Part shown: piece after piece, positions 11,462 through 23,040 of the stretch
Layout of the letters: the number at the start of each line of letters is the position of its first letter
Numbering within the stretch: the first letter of the stretch is position 1
Source of the DNA: Homalodisca vitripennis
Taxonomy: Eukaryota > Arthropoda > Insecta > Hemiptera > Cicadellidae
NCBI RefSeq assembly: GCF_021130785.1
Contig: NC_060213.1
Span: 131,826,001-131,890,000 of the forward strand
DNA: 64,000 nucleotides
Reading direction: 5' to 3'
The notes under the pieces: generated by a model
Seen by the model: the letters and a program-made list of their open reading frames with translations, nothing else
Database searches by the model: none
What the model was told of the DNA's origin: nothing
Made by a program: the position numbers and the translations under genes

Positions 11462-12019
11462 CAGGGTGTTCTGAAAAAAGGTGCCCATAAATCAGGGCGT
11501 GATTACTCACATCAAAATAAGAAAAAAAGGTCTAATTAACATAGGTCCGAAAATGCTTAGTTACCAAGTTATACAGGGTGAAAGACTTCGTCTGAATTTC
11601 AGTTCCCCTGCTGCAACGAAGCCCTACGGGTATTTGTTGGCTGTTAATTAAGATGTACAATTTAGCGTACTTTATGTAAAATGAACTGAAAAATTGAATA
11701 AAACCGTTTCCAGACCTGTAGCTACAGTAATTTTTAAGATATGTGACGAAATACGCGAAACTTGGTCCCGAAAAACAAGTTACATTTAGGTTTGAAGCAG
11801 ATTTACTATGTTAAATGTACTATAAACACAAAATATTTTTTCACGGTACTTGTAGAAAATTTAATTTCGAAGAGAAAGATGTAAAATAAGTCTATAATAG
11901 ACAAACGCAAACTTTAAAAAATAATCCTTAATTACATACAAAACGCATGAAAAATAGACAAAATCTGTTAAGCTCTCTACAAATGTAATATTGAAATTAA
12001 AACAGCTGTTTTATTAAAA
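11462..12019 (+). repeat. Left TIR of the DD41D element
   Basis: Matches the reverse complement of 13442-13998 up to ACAGCTGTTTTATTAAAA. The terminal TATACAGGGTG motif (11458-11468) is repeated in the same orientation at 11570-11580, 112 bp inward. The right TIR has the equivalent second copy at 13880-13890. Paired sites of this kind could be two transposase-binding sites per end, as in the IR/DR layout of some Tc1-like elements. Confidence 0.93.
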
Positions 12020-12149
12020 CAAATTAATGAGTTACTATTATTTTTTATCAAGTAAATATTTTTAACAATCATACATTATCATACATAAAAAAGTTATCTG
12101 AATTATCATTCAACAAAAAAGTTACACTTGTCCTAAAAAACTAACCACG

Positions 12150-13238
12150 TCACAGTAGATGTTCAAAATGTTTCCCCTCATTCAAAATACAAGCATCCAG
12201 CCGTCTTCTCATAGACTGCCGAACTCTTTCGAAGATCCCAGGTGTCTCACGTATCCTTTGAATCCCGTTAACAATCCTTATTCGCAACTCTTCTATGGTA
12301 TCCACAGGCGAGTCGTAGACAAGCGTCTTTAAATGTCCCCATAAGAAAAAGTCTAGAGGATTGAGGTCAGGTGACCTTGCAGGCCATGCTACTGGGGCTC
12401 CTCGACCAATCCATCTGTTTGGATATGCTTCATTTAAAAATGCTCTTACTTGTAATGTGTAATGAGCTGGAGCTCCATCCTGCATGAACCACATGTTGTT
12501 GCGTGTGTATAGTGGCACATCTTCGAGTAACTCATTCAGATTAGTCGTCAAGAAATGTAAATAATTTTCACCATTGAGCGTATCAGGTAAAAAACTAATA
12601 AAAATTGTATCACCCAGAATAGCAGCCCATACGTTTATAGAAAACTGATATTGGTGACGGTTCTCTGAAATAGCACGTGGATTTTCAATTGCCCACATGT
12701 GAGTATTGTGGGTGTTAAGAATAGCCATTCTTGAAAATTTTGCTTCATCAGTAAAGATAATGTAATTTAAAAAATGTGGATTTCTGCAACTTTGGATAAG
12801 CCATTGGCATAGCTGAACACGAGGAAAGTAATCTCGAGGCAAAAGAGCCTGGACCCTTTGATAGTGATAAGAATGCAACTGCTGCTCGTGTAAAATCTTC
12901 CAGACAATTGAATTACTAACACCGAAATCCAAGGCTAGTTCTCTAGTACTTCTTCCAGGATGATTCTCTATTTCGTCCAACACGCCCTCCTCCAATTCAG
13001 CTGTACACGTTGTACGTGGCCGTCCTGATCTACCAACTTTTCCAGATTTAAAGGTTCCCGTCTCGCTTAGCCTTCTATGAATGGAAGAAAACATTTTATG
13101 AGTCGGTAACTGTCTATGAGGAAAATGTTCCTGATAGAGTCGTCTAGCCTGACGACTGTTGCAATGTGCAAGACCGTACATTAAATGCATGTCTGCCATT
13201 TCACCATTAGTGTACATAATATTCATATTACCTGCCAT
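12150..13238 (-). CDS. DD41D mariner-like transposase, DUF4817-type N-terminus
   Basis: A single open frame of 362 codons from the first ATG (13238; upstream in-frame codons lack an ATG). Residues about 14-65 form the DNA-binding helix-turn-helix region of the kind annotated DUF4817 in arthropod proteins (MHLMYGLAHCNSRQARRLYQ). Residues 68-130 hold a second HTH-like region starting at the GRSGRPRT motif. The catalytic RNase-H-like domain follows, with FTDEAKF (D164), FMQDGAPAHY (D254) and ARSPDLNPLDFFLWGHLK (D296). Forty-one residues separate the second and third Asp, giving the DD41D signature. It should bind the element's TIRs in the nucleus and catalyse cut-and-paste transposition into TA. 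Length is normal for mariner-type transposases, and no stop or frameshift is seen. It lies between long TIRs, with 131 bp from its stop to the left TIR. No intron is needed. Family assignment is from recalled motifs, not a search. Confidence 0.93.
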   Translation of the reverse strand: MAGNMNIMYTNGEMADMHLMYGLAHCNSRQARRLYQEHFPHRQLPTHKMFSSIHRRLSETGTFKSGKVGRSGRPRTTCTAELEEGVLDEIENHPGRSTRELALDFGVSNSIVWKILHEQQLHSYHYQRVQALLPRDYFPRVQLCQWLIQSCRNPHFLNYIIFTDEAKFSRMAILNTHNTHMWAIENPRAISENRHQYQFSINVWAAILGDTIFISFLPDTLNGENYLHFLTTNLNELLEDVPLYTRNNMWFMQDGAPAHYTLQVRAFLNEAYPNRWIGRGAPVAWPARSPDLNPLDFFLWGHLKTLVYDSPVDTIEELRIRIVNGIQRIRETPGIFERVRQSMRRRLDACILNEGKHFEHLL

Positions 13239-13441
13239 GATGAATAAGATATTATTAGCTATCAAAAATTAACTTCAACGGCACTCGCACTAACTTGTAT
13301 TAAAGTACAGATCAACACAAGCACTTAATGAGCAATGGAAAAATAGCTGCTTGTAATGTTTATTTAAATTATTATAAACAATGTTACATTGTTAAAACAT
13401 ATGTTTTAAATAGAAATTATTTTGTTTCTCAAATCAAATAT

Positions 13442-13998
13442 TTTAATAAAACAGCTGTTTTAATTTCAATATTACATTTGTAGAGAGCTTAATAGATTTT
13501 GTCTATTTTTCATGCGTTTTGTATGTAATTAAGGATTATTTTTTAAAGTTTGCGTTTGTCTATTATAGACTTATTTTACATCTTTCTCTTCGAAATTAAA
13601 TTTTCTACAAGTACCGTGAAAAAATATTTTGTGTTTATAGTACATTTAACATAGTAAATCTGCTTCAAACCTAAATGTAACTTGTTTTTCGGGACCAAGT
13701 TTCGCGTATTTCGTCACATATCTTAAAAATTACTGTAGCTACAGGTCTGGAAACGGTTTTATTCAATTTTTCAGTTCATTTTACATAAAGTACGCTAAAT
13801 TGTACATCTTAATTAACAGCCAACAAATACCCGTAGGGCTTCGTTGCAGCAGGGGAACTGAAATTAAGACGAAATCTTTCACCCTGTATAACTTGGTAAC
13901 TAAGCATTTTCGGACCTATGTTAATTAGACCTTTTTTTCTTATTTTGATGTGAGGAATTACGCCCTGACTTATGGGCACCTTTTTTCAGAACACCCTG
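13442..13998 (-). repeat. Right TIR of the DD41D element
   Basis: Inverted copy of 11462-12019. Differences seen by eye include AAGTC for AAATC and TAATTCCTC for TGATTACTC near the outer end. The inner TATACAGGGTG repeat lies at 13880-13890 (minus). The transposase start codon lies 203 bp inside its inner edge, so a promoter could lie within or next to this TIR; I see no unambiguous TATA box. Confidence 0.93.
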
Positions 13999-14002
13999 TA
14001 TA

Positions 14003-14808
14003 AATGAAGCTTCTTACTACAATTTAAGTGTATAGATTAATTCGTTGTCATAATATTTTGTGAAAATACAAACAGACTGCCAACGAGATATGACTTTTCT
14101 AGACGCTCGAATTATGGGCTTGCTGACCTACGCTAATGATACCGGGTCATTGTAATAGCGTAGTTACGCTATCAATAACCCAAATCCAACTATGTAACGC
14201 CCGAACAATAACGAGTAGAAACAAAACACAATCAATGTATCACTCCATCCATTGTGACCATTTCCCTTTTCTTCACACATAGTGTGTTGTTTTGAAATAC
14301 TCGGTAAATTTATTAAACTTTAACAATGCTGTTCGAAACATGTAATAAAGAAATTAGTTGAAAATATATAAAGGAATAATACCCATATAAAATGCTATAC
14401 AATATGTAATTTTCAGGTAAAAATATTTAATGAATCATGTTCAGTTTATTATTCCTACTAAATATTCACGAATCACCAAAAAATTGGTTTTCTTGGACTT
14501 TATTGAATATTACTAATCTGTTTCTCGCTTTAAACTCAAAAATATAATCGCGCCTCGTAAGCGGCAATAGGTCTATTGGTAAAGCGGTAATACGTCTATT
14601 GGTATTACTTGTGGAATATACAATACTAGTAAACTTTATACAAGCAAAATAAATAAACGATATATTTACACACATAGTTAGGTCATAAATTGCCTCCACA
14701 CAGACCTCTCTAAGACAGCTCAATGACAATTGGTCGAAAATTATTTAAAGTGTATTTTGATTATATCGTGGATATTCGACACACTACAAATCTATCGTAG
14801 TAAGACTT
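14003..14808. other. AT-rich intergenic stretch
   Basis: No supported gene. An 87-codon frame on the minus strand at 14466-14729 has no recognisable domain. Confidence 0.4.
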
Positions 14809-14809
14809 G

Positions 14810-15010
14810 GTTCAATTTGAATGTGGAATTCAACTTTAGTTCACCTGACGTTGTCTCAAGACTTAATATTTATAGGTGTCTCTGATGTCGAAACGATGTA
14901 AAGGATCGTTTAGAGCTTCTTCGTCACCGAATTTCTTGGGAGTCTGAGACAACGTTAGATACCAGACGCTGCAATAAAGGGAAGGAAAACTAGAGCTAAA
15001 CTCATTATTA
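14810..15010 (+). repeat. Dispersed repeat family A, copy 2
   Basis: Shares CTGATGTCGAAACGATG, CTTCGTCACCGAATTTCTT and the end AAGGAAAACTAGAGCTAAAC with the copy at 2560-2722. The end also matches 52457-52503 and 53090-53150. GTCTCAAGACTT at 14850 and GAGTCTGAGACAACGTTAGA at 14939 suggest a weak internal inverted repeat around ACGTTGTCTCA. Element class is unknown. Confidence 0.55.
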
Positions 15011-16900
15011 AAATCGTGGATATTATTAGAGAGTAAGGTATAAAAATAGCATAAGTATAAGCTATACCCAAATAAAAGTAACTACTAAATTGGCGTACTC
15101 TGTTAGACGAAATGCCATGAAAGTTTGTGTAGACAATTCCAATTCAGCTCAATATCTCAATTTACAAATATATGCTAAAGTTGAGAAGCTCCTTTGTCCT
15201 GGCAGCTAAAATATTATTATAATTTTAATTTATCTACAATATTTAATATTATTTAATAAGTATTATTTTTTTTCTTCAGTATAGTTAGAAAGATAGTTCA
15301 GTTTAAAGTACTAGTAAATTGTGTACAGTAAGTAGAACAATCTTCTCAAAGGATGGCTCTAAACAATAATCAAACAACTAAATACTGAAGTAAGAAATAA
15401 ACATGCATCACTTTCACCACGTGTAGTAAAATTTTGTTTATAACTCCCACTGAACCCTAACGACTTAAAGTTGACACCATCTTGAGAGCTTCTTTGTTTT
15501 CTTCTATGAGTTGTTTCTCCTCATTCAAAATACATATAACTTTGGTTTCATGGGCTACGCTACTCGCTAGCTACAGTTAAAACTATTTCACATTAAAAAT
15601 CATAAACGACGTATCTGAAAAAATGTATTATATTGTACTCTAAAAACCATAAATTGTATTAATAGTTGGCGTGAAGGTAGACAGGTTGTGGAGATTACTG
15701 ACATTTAAATCCCTTAAAATATTCCTCATCCTATTTTAAAACTCGAAGAACAATGAGAGGTGAAGTATTACTCCTTTGGAACGCCAGGTCATTTCTTATG
15801 AACAATGATGTCACAAAGCAAAGACTGACGTCACAGACGGTAGTTTTACGAAATAATTAAGATTATTACAGACATTGACTCTGATCCACGTAACATATAT
15901 TTTATCACTCTATCCGAGAAAAAAAATGCATTGTGACCAAATTTCGTGCCTAATGCGTATTCAACGATGTAGTCACATTAGAACAGCGGGTTTGATGAAG
16001 CTAATTAATTATTCATGTAGTAGATTATCCAGGATAAGCGATAATACCCAGCTGTGGACAGCAGAGGGGAGGGTGGACAGAGCTGGGAATTGCTTTCGGT
16101 GCTCTAAAACACTAGTGTATAAAAACAGGAAATGCTGTTTAGAAATTAGTTTTTGTATAGTTTACAACATTTGGTTCGTTTTAAATCAAGAATATTATTT
16201 TCTTTAGCAAGTATTTTTAGAAATGCGTTATATAACATATGTAATTTATTGACTGTTATTGAACAGTATTATTTCTAATATTATTATTGCAATGAATCCA
16301 GCTACAATTCTCTTATATTATTTACGGTAAAATACAGATAAAAAATAGGTTCATCATTAAAAAGTATAACGGTAAATAATACTAGATTAATTCAACTTCG
16401 TAAAAAATTATCTTTCAAGTTTTCAAGACTATATTTCATTTTTATCTTTTAACTCAACTCCAAATAAATTATTGTTAATATTTCCGATAAAAGTTATAAT
16501 TAATTAAGACAAAATAATTAACTTTGAGGAGATGTTTTATTTTAATATAATAAAAGTAAGGCCAGAATGTTGGACAAGCAATAATATATAAATGAATCCT
16601 TTTTCAAGTACAAAAATATAATACGATTTGTTGGGGGACAAATAATCTTATAATATAACAACCAGAACGTTCTTTGGAGTAAAATTTTTAGTTTTATTTG
16701 TAAATAAATTAGTGCTGTTTTCTTTTAATTTGATTTTATTTAGAAAGGGTTATATTCGGCACAATATAAATATTGTGATTCCAAAGGAAACTGTAAAAAT
16801 ATTCTTTTCATATCAAGCATTCCACACACTACTCAACATTCCACTACCACAACCACATAGTTATTCGTGTTTTTGCAGACATTACCACCCACTTAGACCT
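15011..16900. other. AT-rich intergenic stretch
   Basis: No supported gene or RNA. A 110-codon frame at 15875-16207 has a Cys-containing but unrecognisable translation and no supporting context. Strongly AT-rich from 16200 to 16720. Confidence 0.4.
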
Positions 16901-16903
16901 ATC

Positions 16904-18035
16904 CGAATAGACTATCATGTGTCTTAGTCAGTGTAATCCGTATTTACAATCGTTATCAATGCATAAAAAGGCCCTGTATCCTTATTGTGAAAGCTCCTTT
17001 GGCAGTATGTTGTAATAGACTAACATGTGTCTTAGTCAGTGTTTTCCGTATTTACATTTATTATGAATGCTTAAAAAGGCCATGTATCCTTATTGTGAAA
17101 GCTCCATTGTCAGTATGTTGTAATAGACTATCACGTGTCTTAGTCAGTATAAACTGTATCAACAATGCAGGAAATTACAACTGTATCCTTATTGTGAAAG
17201 CTCCATTGTCAGTATGTTGCAATAGACTAACATGTGTCTTAGTCAGTATAAACTGTATCGACAATGCAGGAAATTACAACTGTATCCTTATTGTGAAAGC
17301 TCCATTGTCAGTATGTTGTAATAGACTATCACGTGTCTTAGTCAGTATAAACTGTATCAACAATGCAGGAAATTACAACTGTATCCTTATTGTGAAAGCT
17401 CCATTGTCAGTATGTTGCAATAGACTAACATGTGTCTTAGTCAGTATAAACTGTATCGACAATGCAGGAAATTACAACTGTATCCTTATTGTGAAAGCTC
17501 CATTGTCAGTATGTTGCAATAGACTAACATGTGTCTTAGTCAGTATAAACTGTATCAACAATGCAGGAAATTACAACTGTATCCTTATTGTGAAAGCTCC
17601 ATTGTCAGTATGTTGCAATAGACTAACATGTGTCTTAGTCAGTATAAACTGTATCAACAATGCAGGAAATTACAACTGTATCCTTATTGTGAAAGCTCCA
17701 TTGTCAGTATGTTGCAACAGACTAACATGTGTCTTAGTCAGTATAAACTGTATCGACAATGCAGGAAATTACAACTGTATCCTTATTGTGAAAGCTCCAT
17801 TGTCAGTATGTTGCAACAGACTAACATGTGTCTTAGTCAGTGTAAACTGTATTAACAATGCAGGAAATTACAACTGTATCCTTATTGTGAAAGCTCCATT
17901 GTCAGTATGTTGCAATAGACTAACATGTGTCTTAGTCAGTATAAACTGTATCAACAATCGTTAACAAGGCAGGAAATTACATCTGTATCGTTATTGTGAA
18001 AGCTACGTTATTGCCAGTACGTTGTAATAGGATAT
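16904..18035. repeat. 99-bp minisatellite, about 11 units
   Basis: TGTATCCTTATTGTGAAAGC recurs at 99-bp spacing from 17181 to 17874, with irregular edge units near 16974, 17082 and 17983. Because 99 is divisible by three, a frame stays open for 325 codons (16987-17964), giving a 33-residue repeat with CILIVKAPLSVCCNRL. That frame has no ATG start. Variants between units include amino-acid changes (Thr-Cys/Ser-Arg, Asn/Asp, Ile/Val) with no excess of silent changes, so it is read as non-coding. The first full units alternate two variant types, implying a 198-bp dimer stage. Confidence 0.93.
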
Positions 18036-18880
18036 TGGAGAAGAATATAAAGTAAGAATTAGTGATTAAAGTGTATCTATAGAATCTTTATAATAATACT
18101 CTCTAGTCCATACTCAGGTTTCTCTCGGAAACCCTAAACCATAGTCACCTTAACACATACAAAGCAATCTCACGTTGACAGTAACACAATAATACTTAAG
18201 CTATTCTATAACAATACTAAATCTTCAAATGTTATTTCTTTTATTTCGTTTTAAAAACCATTCAAGAAAATTAGGCGATACCTGTACGACCTTGATCTTC
18301 CAGTCCAGTTATCTAAAATACCAGCTATTATATTGGTTACCATTTAATATAGAAAATGCGGTATTTGACCGGAATCTCTGCATAAATCATAATGACTGAA
18401 AACAGGTTTAGTAATTGTATTCTAGAATAGACATGAACTGAAGTTATCCATACGATTATTTCTGATATGAATGCTAAAAAAAGTTTTATTTGCCAAACGC
18501 AGCTTGAGTCTACGTCAAACACGTTAAAAATTTAAAGAACTATATATTTTTTTCTCTAAATATCCTATAATAAATAGTGGTTTGAAATTTCAAACGCTTT
18601 CAACAGGGGAAAACACCGAGTTTGAATATTTCAAAACAAATTGATATTTTCGTATCTGTTATTTTATCTAATAAATTCTTGTAGATTACTATAAACCATA
18701 TTACGTTGGAGTAAATAGTTAATAATTAATTGTGAATAATATTGAACTGAAATATTATATAATAAGCAATTTCCAGTATCGTGTCAAATAAGAATATTTT
18801 TTGATAAACAAGCAGAATCTCTCTAGCTAACAATGACGTCATTATAGTAAAATTGCGGATGGTCGTAATAACTTTGCTTT
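18036..18880. other. AT-rich intergenic stretch
   Basis: Nothing recognisable. A 61-codon minus-strand frame at 18337-18522 is unsupported. Confidence 0.4.
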
Positions 18881-18883
18881 ATT

Positions 18884-18946
18884 CGTAATAAGCAACGCTA
18901 TCAAGATAACAGCTCACCTGGCAGCTGAGATATGGGGAATTACATT
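18884..18946 (-). repeat. tRNA-derived SINE-like fragment (copy 2)
   Basis: On the minus strand it reads CCCATATCTCAGCTGCCAGG, then GTTATCTTGATAGCGTTGC. This corresponds position by position to the tRNA-like fragment at 280-362. The A box is damaged (ATCTCAGCTGCC), and the B-box side has been lost or diverged. Confidence 0.55.
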
Positions 18947-19794
18947 ACGGTTTATACTGCATGTTCTAGGTTCGACTAATTAACATTCCTGAATAACCAA
19001 ATGAGTATTTTCTATTCTATCGATTATTAGCTGATATGGTCGTTCTAGTGAATACAAATTAATCACCAAGTATAAAATGAATATTGATTATTGTCCATGA
19101 AACGCGATATAAATCTATTTTAATTCTATATCTTCCAGCAAGTTCTCTTCAGTCCGCAATATTAATCGATTTGTTTAAGTTTCTACGCAGCTTTACTTTT
19201 GTGCTATTATAAATGAGTACATTAAATGGTGAAATTCGACTAAACAAATAAATTTAACAAAAAAAACATATACACCTCTGCAATATTTTTCTCGTTTATG
19301 CATTTATTTTAAGGAACAAAAGGGATATTTTTAATCCTTCCACTTTTAGGTTTAATTGAAACACATAAATTAATCCTAGTTTACATGTTTTGATAATAAA
19401 TTAGAGGAAGTGTTCGAGCTTCACACATTCGCTTAAAGTATCAAGGCTATTACGAGGTTTTATTAAAAAAAAACTTTTTAATACCTTAATGCAACATTGC
19501 AAAATTGCCCTCTTGTAACAACTGAGGGTAAGTATTATGTAGTGTGTCGAATGTTAACTATGTAAGTGTGTGGATTCAGTCTGTGTAGTTTCTGATATGT
19601 CAAAAATTAAACAATAAAAGGAAATAAAATAATCTTTTGGAATAGTTAGTGGCTTGGTAACCAACAGCCCTGCAATGATTTATTACAGCCAGAGACTTGC
19701 GGATTTTCAACTCTCAACTATATCATTAGTTTGAAACAACACGATATTATTTATTTGTTACACTTTACATCATCTCTCCAATTATTACAATGTA
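18947..19794. other. AT-rich intergenic stretch
   Basis: No feature recognised before the MITE at 19795. Confidence 0.4.
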
Positions 19795-20723
19795 CAGTGT
19801 TGCCAGAAAGTTTAGGGACACCCCACATAAAGTAATATACTACTTGTGTCCTATACTAACAGCAGATTGGCTAACTCTATATATTTCCCCATTAACGCAG
19901 TGAAAACAAAGTATTTTGGTGTGACTTTCATTATTTTATGTACACAATCTTTCAAAATACGAATTTTTTTGTGATTTTAAAATTTTGGAGAAAACACCTG
20001 TTTTTTGAAACATTAAAATTTATAACTTCTAAAATAAATGTCCAATCATCTTAATAATTGGTACGTGGTTTTAACATAAGATATAGAGTAAATAAATGCT
20101 ATTGTGGCAACTAAAAAAAATCACTCACAGTTTGGTAATCGCTCGAAGTTCCTTTATTCTTTTTACAAACACGGAAATGGCGATGTTTGTAGCTGACGGG
20201 AACAAAGCAAATAATGAAAAAGGAGTTGCGTGCGCATCAATATCCATCCCTTCCTCTGTTTTTTGAGGAACAAGCTGGCGTGCGTGGATATCCTACCACT
20301 CTCATAGTTCGAGCGCTACAACGCACCAAAGTTATCAGTTTTTCATTTCCGAAAAAAATAAAGGAAATTTGAGCGATCACCAAACTGTGAGTGATTTTTT
20401 TCTAGTTGCTACAATAGCATTTCCTTACTCCATATCTTATTTTAAAACAACTTACCAATTATTAAGATGATTGGACATTTATTTTAGAAGTTATAAATTT
20501 TAAAGTTTCAAAAACCAGGTGTTTTCCTCCAAAATTTAAAAATCACAAAAAAGTTCATATTTTTAAAGATTTCATACATAAAGTAATGAAAGTCACACCA
20601 AAATACTTTGTTTTCACTGCGTTAATGGGGAAATATATAGAGTTAGCCAATCTGCTGTTAGTATAGGGACACAAGTAGTATATCACTTTATGTGGGGTGT
20701 CCCTAAACTTTCTGGCAACACTG
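19795..20723. mobile_element. Palindromic TA-flanked MITE with about 365-bp TIRs
   Basis: The ends are CAGTGTTGCCAGAAAG and its reverse complement, flanked by TA at 19793-19794 and 20724-20725. The arms run about 19795-20159 and 20359-20723 and remain easily alignable, with scattered substitutions. A unique spacer of about 200 bp separates them. There is no transposase frame. TA duplication and terminal form fit a Tc1/mariner-superfamily non-autonomous element. The autonomous partner is not in this window: the TIRs do not match the two DD41D elements beyond the generic CAG start. Single-stranded, it would fold into one long hairpin. Confidence 0.9.
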
Positions 20724-21349
20724 TACTCACGGTAAAATGCAACTGTATTACGTCAATTATCCATTTCAATACATAACTGTATTGAAGTTAATGAGTGACT
20801 AGGCTTTGTCTAATACTGACGATTACGTTGTGAACCACTTTCCTCAGGAGATTGAAAAATACAGTAACTGTAAATTAAAATTATTAACAGCTTATTGTAC
20901 ACATGTTTGACGTTTTATGTATATGTATTACATATGTGGGTAAGTGTAATACTCGTTCAAGAGTTTATTCTCTCTCTCGTCGACTTATTTAGCTACTTTA
21001 AGGGGGCACAATGTACCCAACAATTTGGAAAAAGTAGTGTTTTTATTAACATTTAGTAATACCCAAAAATGTTTTGTTATATTTGTTTCTAAACAATCTT
21101 TTTATTTATAAAAGTGTACCTTAGTACAAAATTAAAAATATGATTTGTTATTAGCCCCCCCTATACTCCCACCCCTTCGGTGAAAGGAGTAAAAAAAAAA
21201 AAATAAAAAAAACCCATACTCTTGATTTACGGCATAACTCCTTTTGTATTGCACCTATTTCAATGATTGAAACATTTTTTAAAGCTAATACATATCTATA
21301 CCAACTTTAGTATGGTTTTTTATTTGTTGTAAAAATATAAACAACTGAC

Positions 21350-21612
21350 ATATCTGTACCTGGGAGGCAAAGGGCACTATGTCACAAAAACTGTTTACTT
21401 TTCAGGAGAACAGTTTGAAAAAAATGTTTCAATATAAAAATGTTATATCTTATCATTTATATTCAATACTAAATTGATTTTTATATTTGATATTTTAACT
21501 TATTGTCTATTTAAACTAACTGTTTTAAAACAAAAAAAACGGTCATTTACCTATTTTAAAAATATTTTATTAAAAAACTTGTTGGACTTGGTGCTTTTTA
21601 CCTCTGAGAAAG
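21350..21612. repeat. Left subterminal repeats of the TTAA element
   Basis: GAGGCAAAGGGCACTATGTC (21363-21382) and, in the opposite orientation, GGACTTGGTGCTTTTTACCT (21584-21603) are variants of one motif. About six further copies lie at 23041-23300. The 21350-21383 block, from ATCTGTACCTGGGAGG to the end of the first motif, is matched in inverted orientation by 23272-23305. Confidence 0.75.
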
Positions 21613-21752
21613 TAGCGTGTTGTTAGAAATAAAAAGGACATAGAGTTTTAATTCTGTGAATTTTTTACAGTTTTAATACTTCATAGTACTTAACTGGTTA
21701 CCATAGCAAACTCAAAATTAAATAAACACTGTATTTCCAAAATAGTGCCAAA

Positions 21753-23040
21753 CTAATCAGAGTCTTCTTCTGGGTACATGGAGGTGTTGTTGCTTCTCGG
21801 TAGATTTTTGAAGTAGTCATGGCACACAGTTGGGAGAGTTGGGAGTATTGGCAGTAGTGCTATCAGATCATTGTATTTTGCTACATTTATTGGTAGTCTC
21901 TGGTGTGATACTAATAGAAGAGTTTTCCGGGAAACGGTAGTTCTTGTCCTCTACGGGATCGAACATAACTCATTTCTGAAAAATCTCCGTCAAATGAAGT
22001 TTTGAAGAAGAGATGACCCATGTTTTCTTGTCTGGCTTGTATGTGTATAAAATGTGACATGAGAACAGTGTTTTTGTCAATATCATACTTCCTGGACACA
22101 AACGGAGAATCTTTGCCTTTTAGCAAGGACTCAAAGTTTTTAAAATCCTCTAATTCCATGTTAAATACAGAGTATTTTGAAGAAGTTTGCCGCACCAATT
22201 GTTGCCTGTTCCAAGGTGTCAATATGCTCATACTGTTAGCTTTCTTTATTTTTCTCTCTATGAGAGCGTGAAACAGTATCAGCCTCCATATGCGTATGAC
22301 CTTTGAGCAAAAACTTTTGATTATGGTTTTTATCATAGATTTGTTTTTGTGTTGACCATAAAACAGGTTGTCAGTCCATAAAGTGATATCTTGAAAACAG
22401 CTGAACCTGAAATCACATTGTCAGCCCACTTCATGATAGCTGGGTAATTTCATTCCCTCCTCTTGCTCCTTTTGTTTCGTCCCACATCAAGCAGTGAACT
22501 GTTGAGTCACAGGCATCATGTATAGTAAAGTCAAAAGTCCACAGTTTTTCTTTTTGTAGAGGCTCAGCCCACTTGTAATTAAAGGTGTCGGTAAACACTT
22601 CTGTAAAATCACCCAGTCAAAACTTTATAAGAATGATCCTCCTTGGCAATTTTTGAGTCTGCAGCTTTCAAATCGTAACGCTTTGATCATATATGTGATT
22701 CTTGTACTCGGCTTGTATTGCCTCTCTTTCTAACTGACTCAAATTACCTTTAAGTTTAGCTTGGTAGGAATCGCATGTATCGCATGGGTCAACTTCAGGT
22801 GGTTTGAAGGAAAGATTGAACCTTTTGTTAAACACGTCACGATACACCCAGTTTTTACCAATATTTTCTTCAGGGATGTTATTCGATTTACAGAAACTCA
22901 AGGTATATCTCATACATTTTTTAATTAACATAATGCAAATCATGGAATTTGAGGTTATGTTCAGTAACATCTCAGTGGCACCATGTCAAAAACACATGGT
23001 ACCTAATACCAGATCTTTTATAAAAGTTTAAAAGTAAACA
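21753..23040 (-). pseudogene. Broken transposase of the TTAA element
   Basis: Pieces in several minus-strand frames line up in order. At 22970-22671 there is a segment with NKRFNLSFKPP followed by DPCDTCDSYQAKL (Cys pair, likely zinc-binding). After a stop at 22668, near 22600-22440, comes a segment with LWTFDFTIHDACDS and GARGGNEIT. Near 22380-22330 is the LWTDN motif, a probable catalytic Asp, followed by HKNKSMIKTII. A 141-codon frame at 22336-21911 follows. After a frameshift near 21926, a C-terminus contains INVAKYNDLIALLPILP and ends at 21753. The order matches an insect transposase-like family I recognise by motif but cannot name with certainty. At least two stops and two frameshifts make it non-functional. 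Confidence 0.75.

Larger units (their letters stand above)
11462..13998 (-). mobile_element. Autonomous-looking DD41D mariner-like transposon
   Basis: This 2.54 kb element begins and ends with CAGGGTGTTCTG in inverted orientation. It is flanked by TA on both sides (TATA context at 11458-11461 and 13999-14002), matching the TA target duplication of the Tc1/mariner superfamily. TIRs of about 557 bp run 11462-12019 and 13442-13998. By eye they differ at only about half a dozen positions, so insertion appears recent. One transposase gene lies between them on the minus strand. The long TIRs are unusual for mariner elements, whose TIRs are often about 30 bp. The element looks complete, and activity cannot be judged from sequence alone. 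Confidence 0.93.

Noticed and set aside
16987..17964. 325-codon frame as a Cys-rich repeat protein gene
   Set aside because: The frame is open because the repeat period is 99 bp. It lacks an ATG start, and unit differences are not biased to silent sites. It is retained only as a finding.
22020..22271. Plus-strand 83-codon frame
   Set aside because: It is the antisense shadow of the transposase remnant on the minus strand.
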